Source of the DNA: Desulfovibrio sp. UBA2564
GTDB lineage: Bacteria; Desulfobacterota; Desulfovibrionia; Desulfovibrionales; Desulfovibrionaceae
DNA: 37,837 nt
Assembly (NCBI GenBank): GCA_002340305.1
Contig: DDLU01000085.1
Coordinates: 1 to 37,837, forward strand
Direction of reading: 5' to 3'
The notes under the pieces were generated by a model. The model worked only from the letters and a program-made list of their open reading frames with translations, had not been told where the DNA came from and did no database searches. The position numbers and the translations under genes are program-made. Shown here piece by piece: positions 1 to 8,492 of the stretch; position 1 is the stretch's first letter, and each line of letters starts with the position of its first letter.

Positions 1-1631
1 AGATCAATGGAATCGATGACTACGGATTTCTTGCTCACATCCACGGTCCCGTTACCCATGACGAACCCGCCGAGGCCGATCAGGGTCTTGCCGCCGCCTT
101 TGGGTTGCAGATCAAGGGAATCCACACTTACACGGAGATTATCCAGCCGCACAGTTCCATTCTTTTCGCCGAACTGGAAATCACTGCCCATGCCGACTCT
201 ACCGCCTGCAACATCAAGAGGTAACGGATCATCAAAGTAGGCGTGATAGTCAGGAAGGTTCAAATCTTCCAGCGCAACCGAGCCATTTAATGCCAGCGGC
301 ACAACAGACAAACCGCCCTGACCGCTGATAATCTCAGTCGAGTTGGAGCCGATACGAAAATCCCAGTTCCCGGCAGCATTCTCGGCGGTGCTAACATTTC
401 CGGCATGAATCATAACCGGACCAATCTGCTTACTGAAACCTTTGCCGAAAGCATTGTCGGTGAAATCCACCAGCCCGTTATCAAGCCTGAAATCTTTGAT
501 CAAAGCAGCAAGTGCAGGACCACCTTCAACTTCCGCCCCGGCCTCGCCTTTTTTGGATTCCTCACCGGCTTCAAAGGAAGGGCCAAGGTAATCAAGCAGG
601 TCCGGACTGCCGTCTTCCTTAAGCACTACCTTGAGATAAGGGTCACTCAAACGGACAGAAGATAACTTGAGCAGACGTTGTAAGATGCTGACCTCATCTA
701 TATCAATATCAAGGGCTTTAAATTTAAGCAGGGACGGGCCTTTTCTGGCAGCAAGGTCGAAATTGGAAACCCTGGCCTTACCACTGACCTGCATTCTGGG
801 CAGCAGGGTATCTGCCCGTTCAAAGGCAAGTACCAGATCGGAACTGAAACTACCGTTCTTAAGTTCAGTGGTCTCGTAGATAGGCAGATAAGGCCAGTAT
901 TCCGCCAACTTGGCATCTTTGATGGAGAAGTCGAACTCAGTCTTCAAACTCTCATTAAAAGGCAGGGTATGCCCTTTCATAACAAAAGGAGTATTATTGA
1001 CGACCATGTTCAAAGTCGGCTGGACCTGTTTCTCGTTATCCCGCAACAGGGAGGAAGTGAAAGGTACAAACAGGTCGAAACCTGAAATCCTGTGCTGCAC
1101 ATTGCGGACCTTATCGTGGATGAGACATGTTCCGTTGGTTACGTCCAGATCGCGGATAACAAAGGGAAAGAAATTCTCTTCTGACTCCACTCCCTCCACC
1201 TCTGGCTGTTCTTCAACATCGCCCCCGGGGAGAAGGTCGGAAATACTACTCCCGCCCCGAAAAATGGAAACATCAATGACCGGGTCCACAATTTCGATAT
1301 GATCCAAAATCAAGGACAAACTGAATAGGGAAAAAGAATCAAGATTGATATCGAAGGTTTTGAAAGCGAACAGATTGCCATCGCCCTCTTTCTTGCTGAT
1401 CTCAAAACCGTGAACTTCAAGGAGCAGGGTGTACGGATTAAGCTCAACCCGCTCAATGCGCACTTCCCTGTTCAGCATTTCAGGCAACTTCGCAAGGGCA
1501 ACTTTTTTAATTGTAAGGGGGATAAGGAAAAAACCGATGAGGGTATAAGATATGAGCAATGCAGCCACTATCACCCCGGCTTTGCCCGGACGATTAAGCA
1601 TGCTCCATTGTTCGCTAATTTTTTTAAGCAT
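1..1631 (-). CDS. DUF748 / AsmA-like protein, N-terminal part (runs off the left edge)
   Basis: An open frame runs from an ATG at 1631 to the left edge, about 543 codons with no stop. The N-terminus (MLKKISEQWSMLNRPGKAG) precedes one membrane segment at about residues 20-42. After it comes a long beta-rich region with 'IKKVALAKLPEMLNREVRIE', typical of DUF748/AsmA-like proteins. Such proteins are anchored in the inner membrane, extend into the periplasm and are linked to outer-membrane lipid or protein homeostasis. A GGAGG (1644-1648, complement) lies 12 bases before the ATG, a rather long spacer. The gene is divergent from the DUF4390 gene, with a shared 160-base upstream region. The C-terminal part is not in the window. 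Family assignment is from overall sequence character, without a profile search. Confidence 0.8.
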   Translation of the reverse strand, partial: MLKKISEQWSMLNRPGKAGVIVAALLISYTLIGFFLIPLTIKKVALAKLPEMLNREVRIERVELNPYTLLLEVHGFEISKKEGDGNLFAFKTFDINLDSFSLFSLSLILDHIEIVDPVIDVSIFRGGSSISDLLPGGDVEEQPEVEGVESEENFFPFVIRDLDVTNGTCLIHDKVRNVQHRISGFDLFVPFTSSLLRDNEKQVQPTLNMVVNNTPFVMKGHTLPFNESLKTEFDFSIKDAKLAEYWPYLPIYETTELKNGSFSSDLVLAFERADTLLPRMQVSGKARVSNFDLAARKGPSLLKFKALDIDIDEVSILQRLLKLSSVRLSDPYLKVVLKEDGSPDLLDYLGPSFEAGEESKKGEAGAEVEGGPALAALIKDFRLDNGLVDFTDNAFGKGFSKQIGPVMIHAGNVSTAENAAGNWDFRIGSNSTEIISGQGGLSVVPLALNGSVALEDLNLPDYHAYFDDPLPLDVAGGRVGMGSDFQFGEKNGTVRLDNLRVSVDSLDLQPKGGGKTLIGLGGFVMGNGTVDVSKKSVVIDSID

Positions 1632-1791
1632 CTGATTCTGCAACCTCCGCTATTACTCTGATCTTTTTTAATACAACATTATTATCTGAAAAGACAGTTC
1701 CATATTAATTGCAACACTCTGCAATCATAGAGTTGAACAAATGATTGGCGGCTGGTACGTTAGGCCCGGAAAACGGAGGAAAAGATTTCTA

Positions 1792-2400
1792 ATGAAAGCG
1801 GAAACATCAATGATAAATCAAACTCAGCAAAAGCAGCTGCTTACCAAAAACTGGAAGGGAATGCTTCTATTGTTGGGTTTTATCGCTCTTTTCCTTCCCA
1901 CCATTGCACAGGCAAGTTCTCTGCAACTGAAAAACATGGTGCTGGACAATCAGGCCGGTTCCATCATGGCCCGCTTCGGAATTGAACTCAGTGCTGACAC
2001 GCAGGTCGAAGATGCCCTGCAAAGCGGCATCAAACTTAAGCTGGTCTGCGATGCCGCCCTTTTTGAACATAAGAACATCTGGATGGACTCAAAGGTCGCA
2101 GGCAAAAAGTACAGCAATAAAATATACTTCGACTCTCTCTCAAATAAATATGTGCTGGAAAAACCGGGTGATAAAATCGCGAAGAACAAAAGCCTGTCCA
2201 TTCTTCTGCGTGAAGAATGGAAAAGCTTTGTCCTCGACCTTGGACCGTGGTCCACACTGCAACGGGGCGAGCGCTACAACCTGCGCCTGAAAGTCCGGCT
2301 GGACCGCACCGAAGTGCCGCAATGGCTCAAAAGCACGCTTTTTTTCTGGTCATGGGACATCATCCCTGCTGCGACATACCAACTTGATTTCACTTACTAA
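1792..2400 (+). CDS. DUF4390 exported protein
   Basis: Encodes about 202 residues. A hydrophobic signal segment (GMLLLLGFIALFLPTIAQA) at about residues 24-42 is followed by a plausible signal peptidase I site after AQA. The mature part is a small, mostly beta domain ending in 'PAATYQLDFTY', as in DUF4390 proteins. These are found directly upstream of NtrY-type kinases in several proteobacterial groups, and the function is unknown. The frame is open from an ATG at 1741, but a GGAGG at 1775-1779 favours the ATG at 1792; a third ATG lies at 1810. It ends 12 bases before the sensor kinase gene, so co-transcription is likely. A role in modulating that kinase from the periplasm is only an inference from position. 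Confidence 0.8.
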   Translation: MKAETSMINQTQQKQLLTKNWKGMLLLLGFIALFLPTIAQASSLQLKNMVLDNQAGSIMARFGIELSADTQVEDALQSGIKLKLVCDAALFEHKNIWMDSKVAGKKYSNKIYFDSLSNKYVLEKPGDKIAKNKSLSILLREEWKSFVLDLGPWSTLQRGERYNLRLKVRLDRTEVPQWLKSTLFFWSWDIIPAATYQLDFTY

Positions 2401-2412
2401 ATAAATTTCACC

Positions 2413-4605
2413 ATGACCGAACAGAATATCAAAGTCAGTGTCCCGGACACAAAAGAGCGCAAACGCAGACAACGCGAATATTACATCGCTTTTTTCTGCC
2501 TGTCGATCTTTGTAGGTCTCGGTTTTGTGCAGCTCAAGTACATCGGGGTAAACTCCTACCTTTTCGTGGGCCTGTTCAACCTCAACTTCATCCTGCTGCT
2601 TATTGTCCTTTTCATCGTGGTTCGTAACGGGGTTAAGCTGCTCCTTGAACGACGGCGCAAGGTGCTGGGTTCCAAGCTGCGAACGCGCATGGTTCTTTCC
2701 TTCATGTCACTCTCACTTGTGCCGACCCTGCTCATGTTCTTCATGGCTATGCAGTTCGTGCAGATTTCCGTGGATTACTGGTTCAAAAATCAGGTTGAAG
2801 AATCCATGGTCCAATCCCTTGAACTGGGACGGGCTTTCTATGCCTCGGCACAGGAAGGCCTCGAACGGCGAGGCGAGAACATTCTCGGGACCATTAAGGA
2901 AAGCCGCTACGCATGGGGCGGTAAATCCATGAAAAAATTTCTGGGTAAAAAGCTGGGCGAATACGACCTGGGCCTGCTCGGTGTAGTCCGCCCGGACCGC
3001 AAAAAAATCAACTGGTATTCGCAAGGATCGTGGGACAAGGCGTGGTCGGAAATCAACGCCAAAGTAGACTGGGAGGACATGCAAAAAAATCCCCGTTTCT
3101 GGTCCACGATTCATCCCATCCCCGGCAATGACATGGTTATCGGCATTCTGCCTGTTGATGAAGGTAAAACCGGATTCCTGATCATCGGGGAAAATATCGG
3201 ACAGGGGCTGCTTTACAAGCTCGACCGCGTTGTGCGCGGCCTTGATGAATACAAGCAGCTCAAGACTCTCAAATACCCGCTCAAGATGAGTCTTTACCTG
3301 ACCTTGGGCGTAACAACCCTCTTGATCATCCTCGGCTCCATCTGGTTCGGGTTCCGGCTATCAAAAGAACTTTCCGCACCTATTCAGGCATTGGCTGCTG
3401 GTTCACAGCGCATTGCACGAGGTGATCTTTCCGTACGTCTGGAAGACCGCTCCGACGATGAACTGGGCTTCATGGTCCAAAGCTTTAACCGCATGGCTGA
3501 AGACCTTGAGGAAAGCCAGAAAAGCCTGAAAACCGCTAACGACAGGCTGGCCCAGCAGAATCAGGAATTAGAACGCAGGGGCCGCTACATGGAAGCGGTA
3601 CTTAACAACATCACCGCCGGGGTTATCTCGCTTAACGAAGAAGGGAAGATCAGCACCGTCAACTCAGCCATTGAAGAGATGCTGGGCATTGAAGCCCGTT
3701 TTGTTCATGGCAAGGACCCACTGGCCCTGCTCCCCGAAGGTGATCTGGCATCACTTATTGCCGAAGCCCGCTCACACATGGCTACCAGTCCCTTCTCGCA
3801 ATGGCAGCGACAGCTTTCCCTGACCGTGGAAGGAAGGCACAGAAAATTTCTGGTTAACGTTGTGGCCCTTAAAGCAGGGGAATCGAGTACTGGTATTGTC
3901 GCGGTATTTGAAGACATTACCGAGCTGGAAAAAATGCAGCGAATTGCGGCATGGCGCGAAGTTGCCAGACGTATCGCCCACGAAATCAAAAACCCGCTTA
4001 CGCCCATCAAACTTTCAGCCCAGCGCTTACAACGCAAATTCGGACCGGAAATCGAAGATAATGTTTTCCGGGAAAGTACCGACCTGATCATTTCACAGGT
4101 TGAACACCTGCAACAGATGGTTCAGGAATTTTCCGCCTACGCCAAATTGCCTGAAGTCAGACTCAGACCGGATAACATTTCTCCATTACTGGAAGAAGTA
4201 GTCAGTCTTTACCGCAACAGCCACAGCAATATCGAGTGGACTCTTCATTATGACGGAGATCTGCCGCAGCTTGAGCTGGACCGCGAAGCCATGCGCCGCA
4301 CCCTGATCAACCTACTGACCAATGCCGCTGAAGCTCTCGATAACTGTGAATCACCGGCGGTCACAATCACTGCCATGCATGATGCCACCCTCGGCTGGCT
4401 GAGAGTCGAAGTGCAGGATAATGGTCCCGGACTTTCTGCTGATGAACGGTCCCGAATGTTCGAGCCTTACTTCTCCAGCAAGAAAAGCGGGACAGGATTG
4501 GGGCTGACCATCGTCAAATCCATTGTCACCGATCACCGTGGATTTATCCGGGTTAAACCCGCAGAACCCCACGGAACCACCTTTGTGCTGGAACTGCCCA
4601 CCTGA
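2413..4605 (+). CDS. ntrY: NtrY-like membrane sensor histidine kinase
   Basis: A 730-residue kinase. Membrane segments lie at about 19-40, 48-75, 90-115 and 291-312, with an extracytoplasmic sensor region between the last two. HAMP follows at about 313-365, then a coiled coil, PAS (about 390-505), HisKA and HATPase. The phospho-acceptor is H523 in 'RRIAHEIKNPLTPIKLSAQR', the sequence typical of NtrY. The N box (LLTNAAEAL), G1 (DNGPGL) and G2 (SGTGLGLTIVKS) are intact, so an active kinase is expected. No clear Shine-Dalgarno sequence precedes the ATG, so translation may depend on the gene just upstream. The cognate regulator is most likely the NtrX-like protein at 6108-7496, but an HD-GYP gene lies between the two. 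Confidence 0.9.
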   Translation: MTEQNIKVSVPDTKERKRRQREYYIAFFCLSIFVGLGFVQLKYIGVNSYLFVGLFNLNFILLLIVLFIVVRNGVKLLLERRRKVLGSKLRTRMVLSFMSLSLVPTLLMFFMAMQFVQISVDYWFKNQVEESMVQSLELGRAFYASAQEGLERRGENILGTIKESRYAWGGKSMKKFLGKKLGEYDLGLLGVVRPDRKKINWYSQGSWDKAWSEINAKVDWEDMQKNPRFWSTIHPIPGNDMVIGILPVDEGKTGFLIIGENIGQGLLYKLDRVVRGLDEYKQLKTLKYPLKMSLYLTLGVTTLLIILGSIWFGFRLSKELSAPIQALAAGSQRIARGDLSVRLEDRSDDELGFMVQSFNRMAEDLEESQKSLKTANDRLAQQNQELERRGRYMEAVLNNITAGVISLNEEGKISTVNSAIEEMLGIEARFVHGKDPLALLPEGDLASLIAEARSHMATSPFSQWQRQLSLTVEGRHRKFLVNVVALKAGESSTGIVAVFEDITELEKMQRIAAWREVARRIAHEIKNPLTPIKLSAQRLQRKFGPEIEDNVFRESTDLIISQVEHLQQMVQEFSAYAKLPEVRLRPDNISPLLEEVVSLYRNSHSNIEWTLHYDGDLPQLELDREAMRRTLINLLTNAAEALDNCESPAVTITAMHDATLGWLRVEVQDNGPGLSADERSRMFEPYFSSKKSGTGLGLTIVKSIVTDHRGFIRVKPAEPHGTTFVLELPT

Positions 4606-4709
4606 TATATTATTTCTCACCTTGCCTCAGACTTATAATATCGTTTAATATGTCTTTATATCTCAAAAATAATCATACACTCATATGATCAGTAAAAAAC
4701 GGAATTTAC

Positions 4710-6095
4710 ATGATTTCTTACTCTGACAAAAATTCAGGTGACAAAACTCCGGCCCGCATATTGGTTGTGGAAGATGAAGCCATTGTCTCTCTGGACATAC
4801 AGGGAAGAGTCAAGGCTCTCGGATATCAAATTGCCGGAGTAGCCACTTCCGGGGAACAGGCTATCCAGATTGTTGCTGAAAAGTCACCGGACCTGATCCT
4901 CATGGATATCATGCTTGAAGGCAGCATGGATGGCATTGATACTGCTACAGTTATCAACAAGGTCTATGACATCCCCATTATCTACCTGACTGCTTATGCC
5001 GATAACGATACGCTGAAACGGGCCAAAATTACGGAACCTTTCGGATACATCATTAAACCCTTTGAAGACCGGGAATTGAGCCTGACCATTGAAATGGCTC
5101 TATATAAACATCACGCTGAAAGCACCCTCAACGAGAACCGCCGCTGGCTTAAAACCACGTTCGACAGCATTGATGATGCAGTAATCACCACAGACCACCA
5201 TGGCCGGATCAAATCCATGAACAAATCCGCTTGCGCACTCATGGGAAATGGCATTGACGACCTCTTCGGCCGGTATTTCCATGAAACAGTCAATATTTTT
5301 GAAAATGCAACAGCAGAAGCCGTCTCCCTATCATCTGGAAACGACTCCATTATCGATGATGCCATTCTCAAAAGTCAGCAGGGAACAATCCCGGTATCCA
5401 TCAATATTTCAGCCATTGAGGACAAGGAAGACGTTGTCGGCAAGGTTGTTGTACTGCGCGATATTTCCGAGTTGAAAAAGAGCGAAGAAGCACTCCGGGA
5501 AAGCCTCAGCCAGCTGCGGCGCACATTCGAAGAAACCGTTGTTTCACTGACCGCCATGTCTGAAAAGCGTGATCCGTACACTTCCGGTCACCAGCAGCGC
5601 GTAGCCGAACTGGCCTGCCGCATCGCTACAAAAATGGAACTTTCCTCCGAAGAAATAAACAGCATCAGAATTGCCGGGGTTCTGCACGATGTAGGTAAAA
5701 TTTCCATTCCGGCAGAGATTCTCTCCAAACCGACCAGACTGACAGACCTTGAAATGAACCTGATGAAAACCCATAGTGAAGCCGGCTATGAAATTCTGAA
5801 AGGAATATCCTTTCCATGGCCGGTAGCCCAGATTGTCCTCCAGCATCATGAACGCATGGATGGCAAAGGTTATCCCAACGGCTTAAGCGGCGAAAAGATT
5901 TTAAGAGAAGCGCGGATCATTGCCGTGGCTGATGTGGTCGAAGCAATGAGCTCCCATAGACCCTACCGCGCAGCACTGGGCCTGCCCAAGGCCATGGCGG
6001 AAATTGCACGCGGACGGGGAACATCGTATGATGCCGAGGTTGTTGATGCCTGCACCCAGTTAATTGAAGAAGAAGACTTTTCCTTTGAAACATAA
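4710..6095 (+). CDS. Response regulator: receiver-PAS-HD-GYP (probable c-di-GMP phosphodiesterase)
   Basis: A 461-residue protein. The receiver at about 15-135 has acidic residues E21-D22-E23, phospho-acceptor D66 and K116 (YIIKPFE). A PAS domain follows at about 145-260, then a short coiled coil and a C-terminal HD-GYP domain. The HD-GYP signature is complete: HDVGK, then 'QHHERMDGKGYPNGL' and 'AVADVVEAMSSHRPYR'. Enzymes with these metal ligands and the GYP triad hydrolyse cyclic di-GMP to pGpG/GMP, so activity is likely. The gene sits 104 bases after the ntrY-like gene and 12 bases before the ntrX-like gene. It is therefore probably in the same transcript and may be phosphorylated by the NtrY-like kinase (inference). 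Confidence 0.9.
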   Translation: MISYSDKNSGDKTPARILVVEDEAIVSLDIQGRVKALGYQIAGVATSGEQAIQIVAEKSPDLILMDIMLEGSMDGIDTATVINKVYDIPIIYLTAYADNDTLKRAKITEPFGYIIKPFEDRELSLTIEMALYKHHAESTLNENRRWLKTTFDSIDDAVITTDHHGRIKSMNKSACALMGNGIDDLFGRYFHETVNIFENATAEAVSLSSGNDSIIDDAILKSQQGTIPVSINISAIEDKEDVVGKVVVLRDISELKKSEEALRESLSQLRRTFEETVVSLTAMSEKRDPYTSGHQQRVAELACRIATKMELSSEEINSIRIAGVLHDVGKISIPAEILSKPTRLTDLEMNLMKTHSEAGYEILKGISFPWPVAQIVLQHHERMDGKGYPNGLSGEKILREARIIAVADVVEAMSSHRPYRAALGLPKAMAEIARGRGTSYDAEVVDACTQLIEEEDFSFET

Positions 6096-6107
6096 ACGGA
6101 AATACAG

Positions 6108-7496
6108 ATGAACAAAAAGATACTGATTGTAGATGATGAAGACGGCATCAGATACTCCCTGCGCGGAATCCTTGAAGATGATGGATTTGAGGTAAGTGAA
6201 GCCGAATCTGGAGAAAAAGCCCTGAGCCATCTTGGTGAAGAACGCCCTGATCTTGTCTTTCTTGATATCTGGCTTCCGGGTATGGACGGTCTTGAAGTTC
6301 TCGACCGCATCAAAAAGGAATGGGACTGGCTGCCCGTGGTTATGATTTCCGGCCACGGCAACATTGAAACCGCTGTTTCCGCCATCAAAAAAGGTGCTTT
6401 CGACTTCATTGAAAAACCGCTCTCCCTTGAAAAAGTGGTCATCACTGCGGAAAAAGCCGTGGAATTTTCCCGTCTGCAATCAGAAAATAAGGCCCTGCGC
6501 ACACGTATCGCCAATGAACAACCCGCAAAGCTGACCGGAAAATCTGACTCCATCGACTCCATGCGCGAGGTAATCGGACAAGTTGCGCCCACCGATGCAT
6601 GGGTCCTCATCACCGGAGAGAACGGAACAGGAAAAGAAATCGTGGCCCGCTCCATTCATTCCCTGAGCCAACGGTCCGATAAACCTCTTGTGGCGGTTAA
6701 CTGTGCGGCAATTCCCGAAGAACTCATTGAATCGGAACTGTTCGGTCATGAAAAAGGAGCCTTCACCGGAGCTGAAAAAGCACAGGAAGGTAAATTTGAA
6801 CTGGCGGACAACGGCACACTCTTTCTTGATGAGATCGGGGACATGAGCCTTAAAACACAGGCTAAAATCCTGCGCATATTGCAGGAACAACGATTTGAAC
6901 GTGTCGGCGGCAGGAAGACCATTAATGTTGATGTACGTGTCATCGCCGCGACAAACAAAGATCTTTTTCAGGAAATCAAGAACGGAAATTTTCGTGAGGA
7001 CCTTTATTACAGGCTGAAAGTTTTCCCGCTGGAAGTACCGCCATTACGCGAACGTTCCGAAGATGTCCCGCAACTCATCGCGGAATTCATCACCCGTCTG
7101 AACCGCCAGCACGGCTTCAAACCACTCACATTTACCGATCCGGCACTCAAAGTGCTGACCCATTACTCATGGCCCGGTAACGTACGCGAATTGAAAAATT
7201 TCGTGGAAAGAATGCTGATTATGTTCGGCGGCAAGGAAGTCGGACCGGAAAAACTTCCCCCGGAAATAGCCAACGGACCGCGCATTGAAAGACCTGAAAC
7301 AGACCACGGGCAGGCATTGTCGCTCCCCGAAGGAGAAGTGGATTTCAAAAAGGCACGTGCTGATTTTGAAGCCCAGTTCCTTGAAGCCAAGCTTCGTGAA
7401 TACAAAGGAAATGTATCCAAGCTTGCCGAAGCTGTCGGACTTGAAAGAAGTTCTCTATACCGCAAACTCAAGGCTTATGAAATTCAAGTGGATTAA
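6108..7496 (+). CDS. ntrX: NtrX-like sigma-54-dependent response regulator
   Basis: A 462-residue NtrC-family activator. The receiver has D9-D10 and phospho-acceptor D53 (VFLDIWLPGMDG), with the KP signature in 'FIEKPLSLEK'. The central AAA+ domain (about 135-370) has Walker A GENGTGKE, the sigma-54-contacting GAFTGA loop and Walker B LFLDEIGDM. A Fis-type helix-turn-helix follows at the C-terminus (NVSKLAEAVGLERSSLYRKL). It should activate RNA polymerase bound to sigma-54 when phosphorylated. The intact GAFTGA means sigma-54 dependence is expected, unlike alpha-proteobacterial NtrX proteins that often lack it. Translation starts 12 bases after the HD-GYP gene. The gene converges on the carbonic-anhydrase-like gene with a 12-base gap and no obvious terminator. 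Confidence 0.9.
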   Translation: MNKKILIVDDEDGIRYSLRGILEDDGFEVSEAESGEKALSHLGEERPDLVFLDIWLPGMDGLEVLDRIKKEWDWLPVVMISGHGNIETAVSAIKKGAFDFIEKPLSLEKVVITAEKAVEFSRLQSENKALRTRIANEQPAKLTGKSDSIDSMREVIGQVAPTDAWVLITGENGTGKEIVARSIHSLSQRSDKPLVAVNCAAIPEELIESELFGHEKGAFTGAEKAQEGKFELADNGTLFLDEIGDMSLKTQAKILRILQEQRFERVGGRKTINVDVRVIAATNKDLFQEIKNGNFREDLYYRLKVFPLEVPPLRERSEDVPQLIAEFITRLNRQHGFKPLTFTDPALKVLTHYSWPGNVRELKNFVERMLIMFGGKEVGPEKLPPEIANGPRIERPETDHGQALSLPEGEVDFKKARADFEAQFLEAKLREYKGNVSKLAEAVGLERSSLYRKLKAYEIQVD

Positions 7497-7508
7497 TCTT
7501 CGCCGGAC

Positions 7509-8213
7509 TTAAGGTCCCAGCCAGCGCACTGTGCCGGTATCAGTATCGTAAATTGCGCCCATGACCTGCGCCTTGCCGGAACGAACCTTTGCGAGGATAG
7601 CCGGACATTGGCCCAGAATTTCACGCATAACCTGACGCACATTGGTTTCTGCAACCTTGTCCGCCAATTCTCCGCCCTTAAGCGAAGGGTAAAACACGCG
7701 GGTCATCTTGATGGCGGGTTCCAGCTTGCCCATAAGCTGGACCAGATGCCCTTTCAGCTCAACTTTATCGATTGCAGCTTTGATCAGGGTGGAACAGGTA
7801 TGCCCCATAACCACCAGTAATGGAGTTTCGAGTGCCAGCATGGAATACTCAACCGATGCCAGAGTATCGCTTCCAGCCACATTTCCGGCGAGTCGTATGG
7901 TAAAAAGGTCACCGAGTCCACGGTCAAAAATAAGAACCGGGTCTACCCGTGAATCAGAGGCGGTAACCACTGTTGCAAACGGATTTTGCCCACGCAAGGC
8001 CAGCACTTTGCGCTGATGGGAAGTCTGATTGGGATAAACACTGGTACCCTTAACAAAACGCAGATTTCCTTCCATCAGTAATACCAGAGACTGTTCCGCC
8101 CCGCGCTGTTGCTGATCCACTGCGGGCACGGAAGTTCCATTCTTTGCCCAAAGCACGGCACAAGCGGAATTTAACAGAAATGCAGTAATGAAAAGTATAA
8201 GTAATTTCCTCAA
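7509..8213 (-). CDS. Exported beta-carbonic-anhydrase-like protein with altered zinc site
   Basis: A 234-residue protein with a hydrophobic N-terminal export signal (about residues 3-22) and the beta-carbonic anhydrase fold region. Active enzymes bind zinc through the Cys of CxDSR and through His and Cys of HxxC. Here the first motif reads TASDSRVDP: A85 replaces the Cys (codon GCC at 7959-7961), while D87 and R89 are kept. The second reads GHTCST: H138 is present, but the Cys (C140) is one position early and a Ser sits at the ligand position. Classic carbonate dehydratase activity is therefore doubtful. The start is TTG, supported by GGAG (8221-8224, complement) with a 7-base spacer. Annotation pipelines would likely call it carbonic anhydrase. 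Confidence 0.85.
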   Translation of the reverse strand: MRKLLILFITAFLLNSACAVLWAKNGTSVPAVDQQQRGAEQSLVLLMEGNLRFVKGTSVYPNQTSHQRKVLALRGQNPFATVVTASDSRVDPVLIFDRGLGDLFTIRLAGNVAGSDTLASVEYSMLALETPLLVVMGHTCSTLIKAAIDKVELKGHLVQLMGKLEPAIKMTRVFYPSLKGGELADKVAETNVRQVMREILGQCPAILAKVRSGKAQVMGAIYDTDTGTVRWLGP

Positions 8214-8407
8214 TTAGAGACTCCGCCGTTTGCAATTTATTGAACTCAATAAATGGACCATACATACCGCAAGCATGTTTATGCAAGGGCAGGCAGATAA
8301 ATTACTTTCAACAGGGTGTGTAAAATTTTTCCCCCACAGGCCGATCAAATATGCAAGACATCAATCGGGAGGGTGTCAGGAACTGCCGCAGAATAAGCGG
8401 AATCCTT

Positions 8408-8492
8408 AAAACCATGTCCGGTCCTTCACCCGGGTAAGGCCTTCGCAGGAACGCCGTACCTCGCAGAAGAGCCCGACATGGTTTTTATTTTT
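8408..8492 (+). other. Long imperfect inverted repeat with internal hairpins; possible small RNA or terminator
   Basis: AAACCATGTC at 8408-8417 pairs with GACATGGTTT at 8475-8484, closing about 57 bases. Within it, a second pairing (TTCGCAGG near 8441-8448 with CCTCGCAGAA near 8459-8468, two bulges) is possible. On the plus strand the stem is followed by a T-rich run (TTTTTATTTTTT), as in an intrinsic terminator. On the minus strand it begins right at the stop codon of the UPF0104 gene. It could terminate that minus-strand operon or be the 3' part of a plus-strand small RNA. I could not match it to a known riboswitch. Confidence 0.45.

Noticed and set aside
4634..4639. TATAAT between the NtrY-like and HD-GYP genes as a separate promoter
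   Set aside because: No acceptable -35 element at 16-18 bases upstream; the match is expected by chance in this AT-rich gap.
8408..8492. tRNA or known riboswitch in the structured element
   Set aside because: No T-arm or anticodon-like arrangement and no core sequence of the c-di-GMP, SAM or cobalamin riboswitch classes could be matched.
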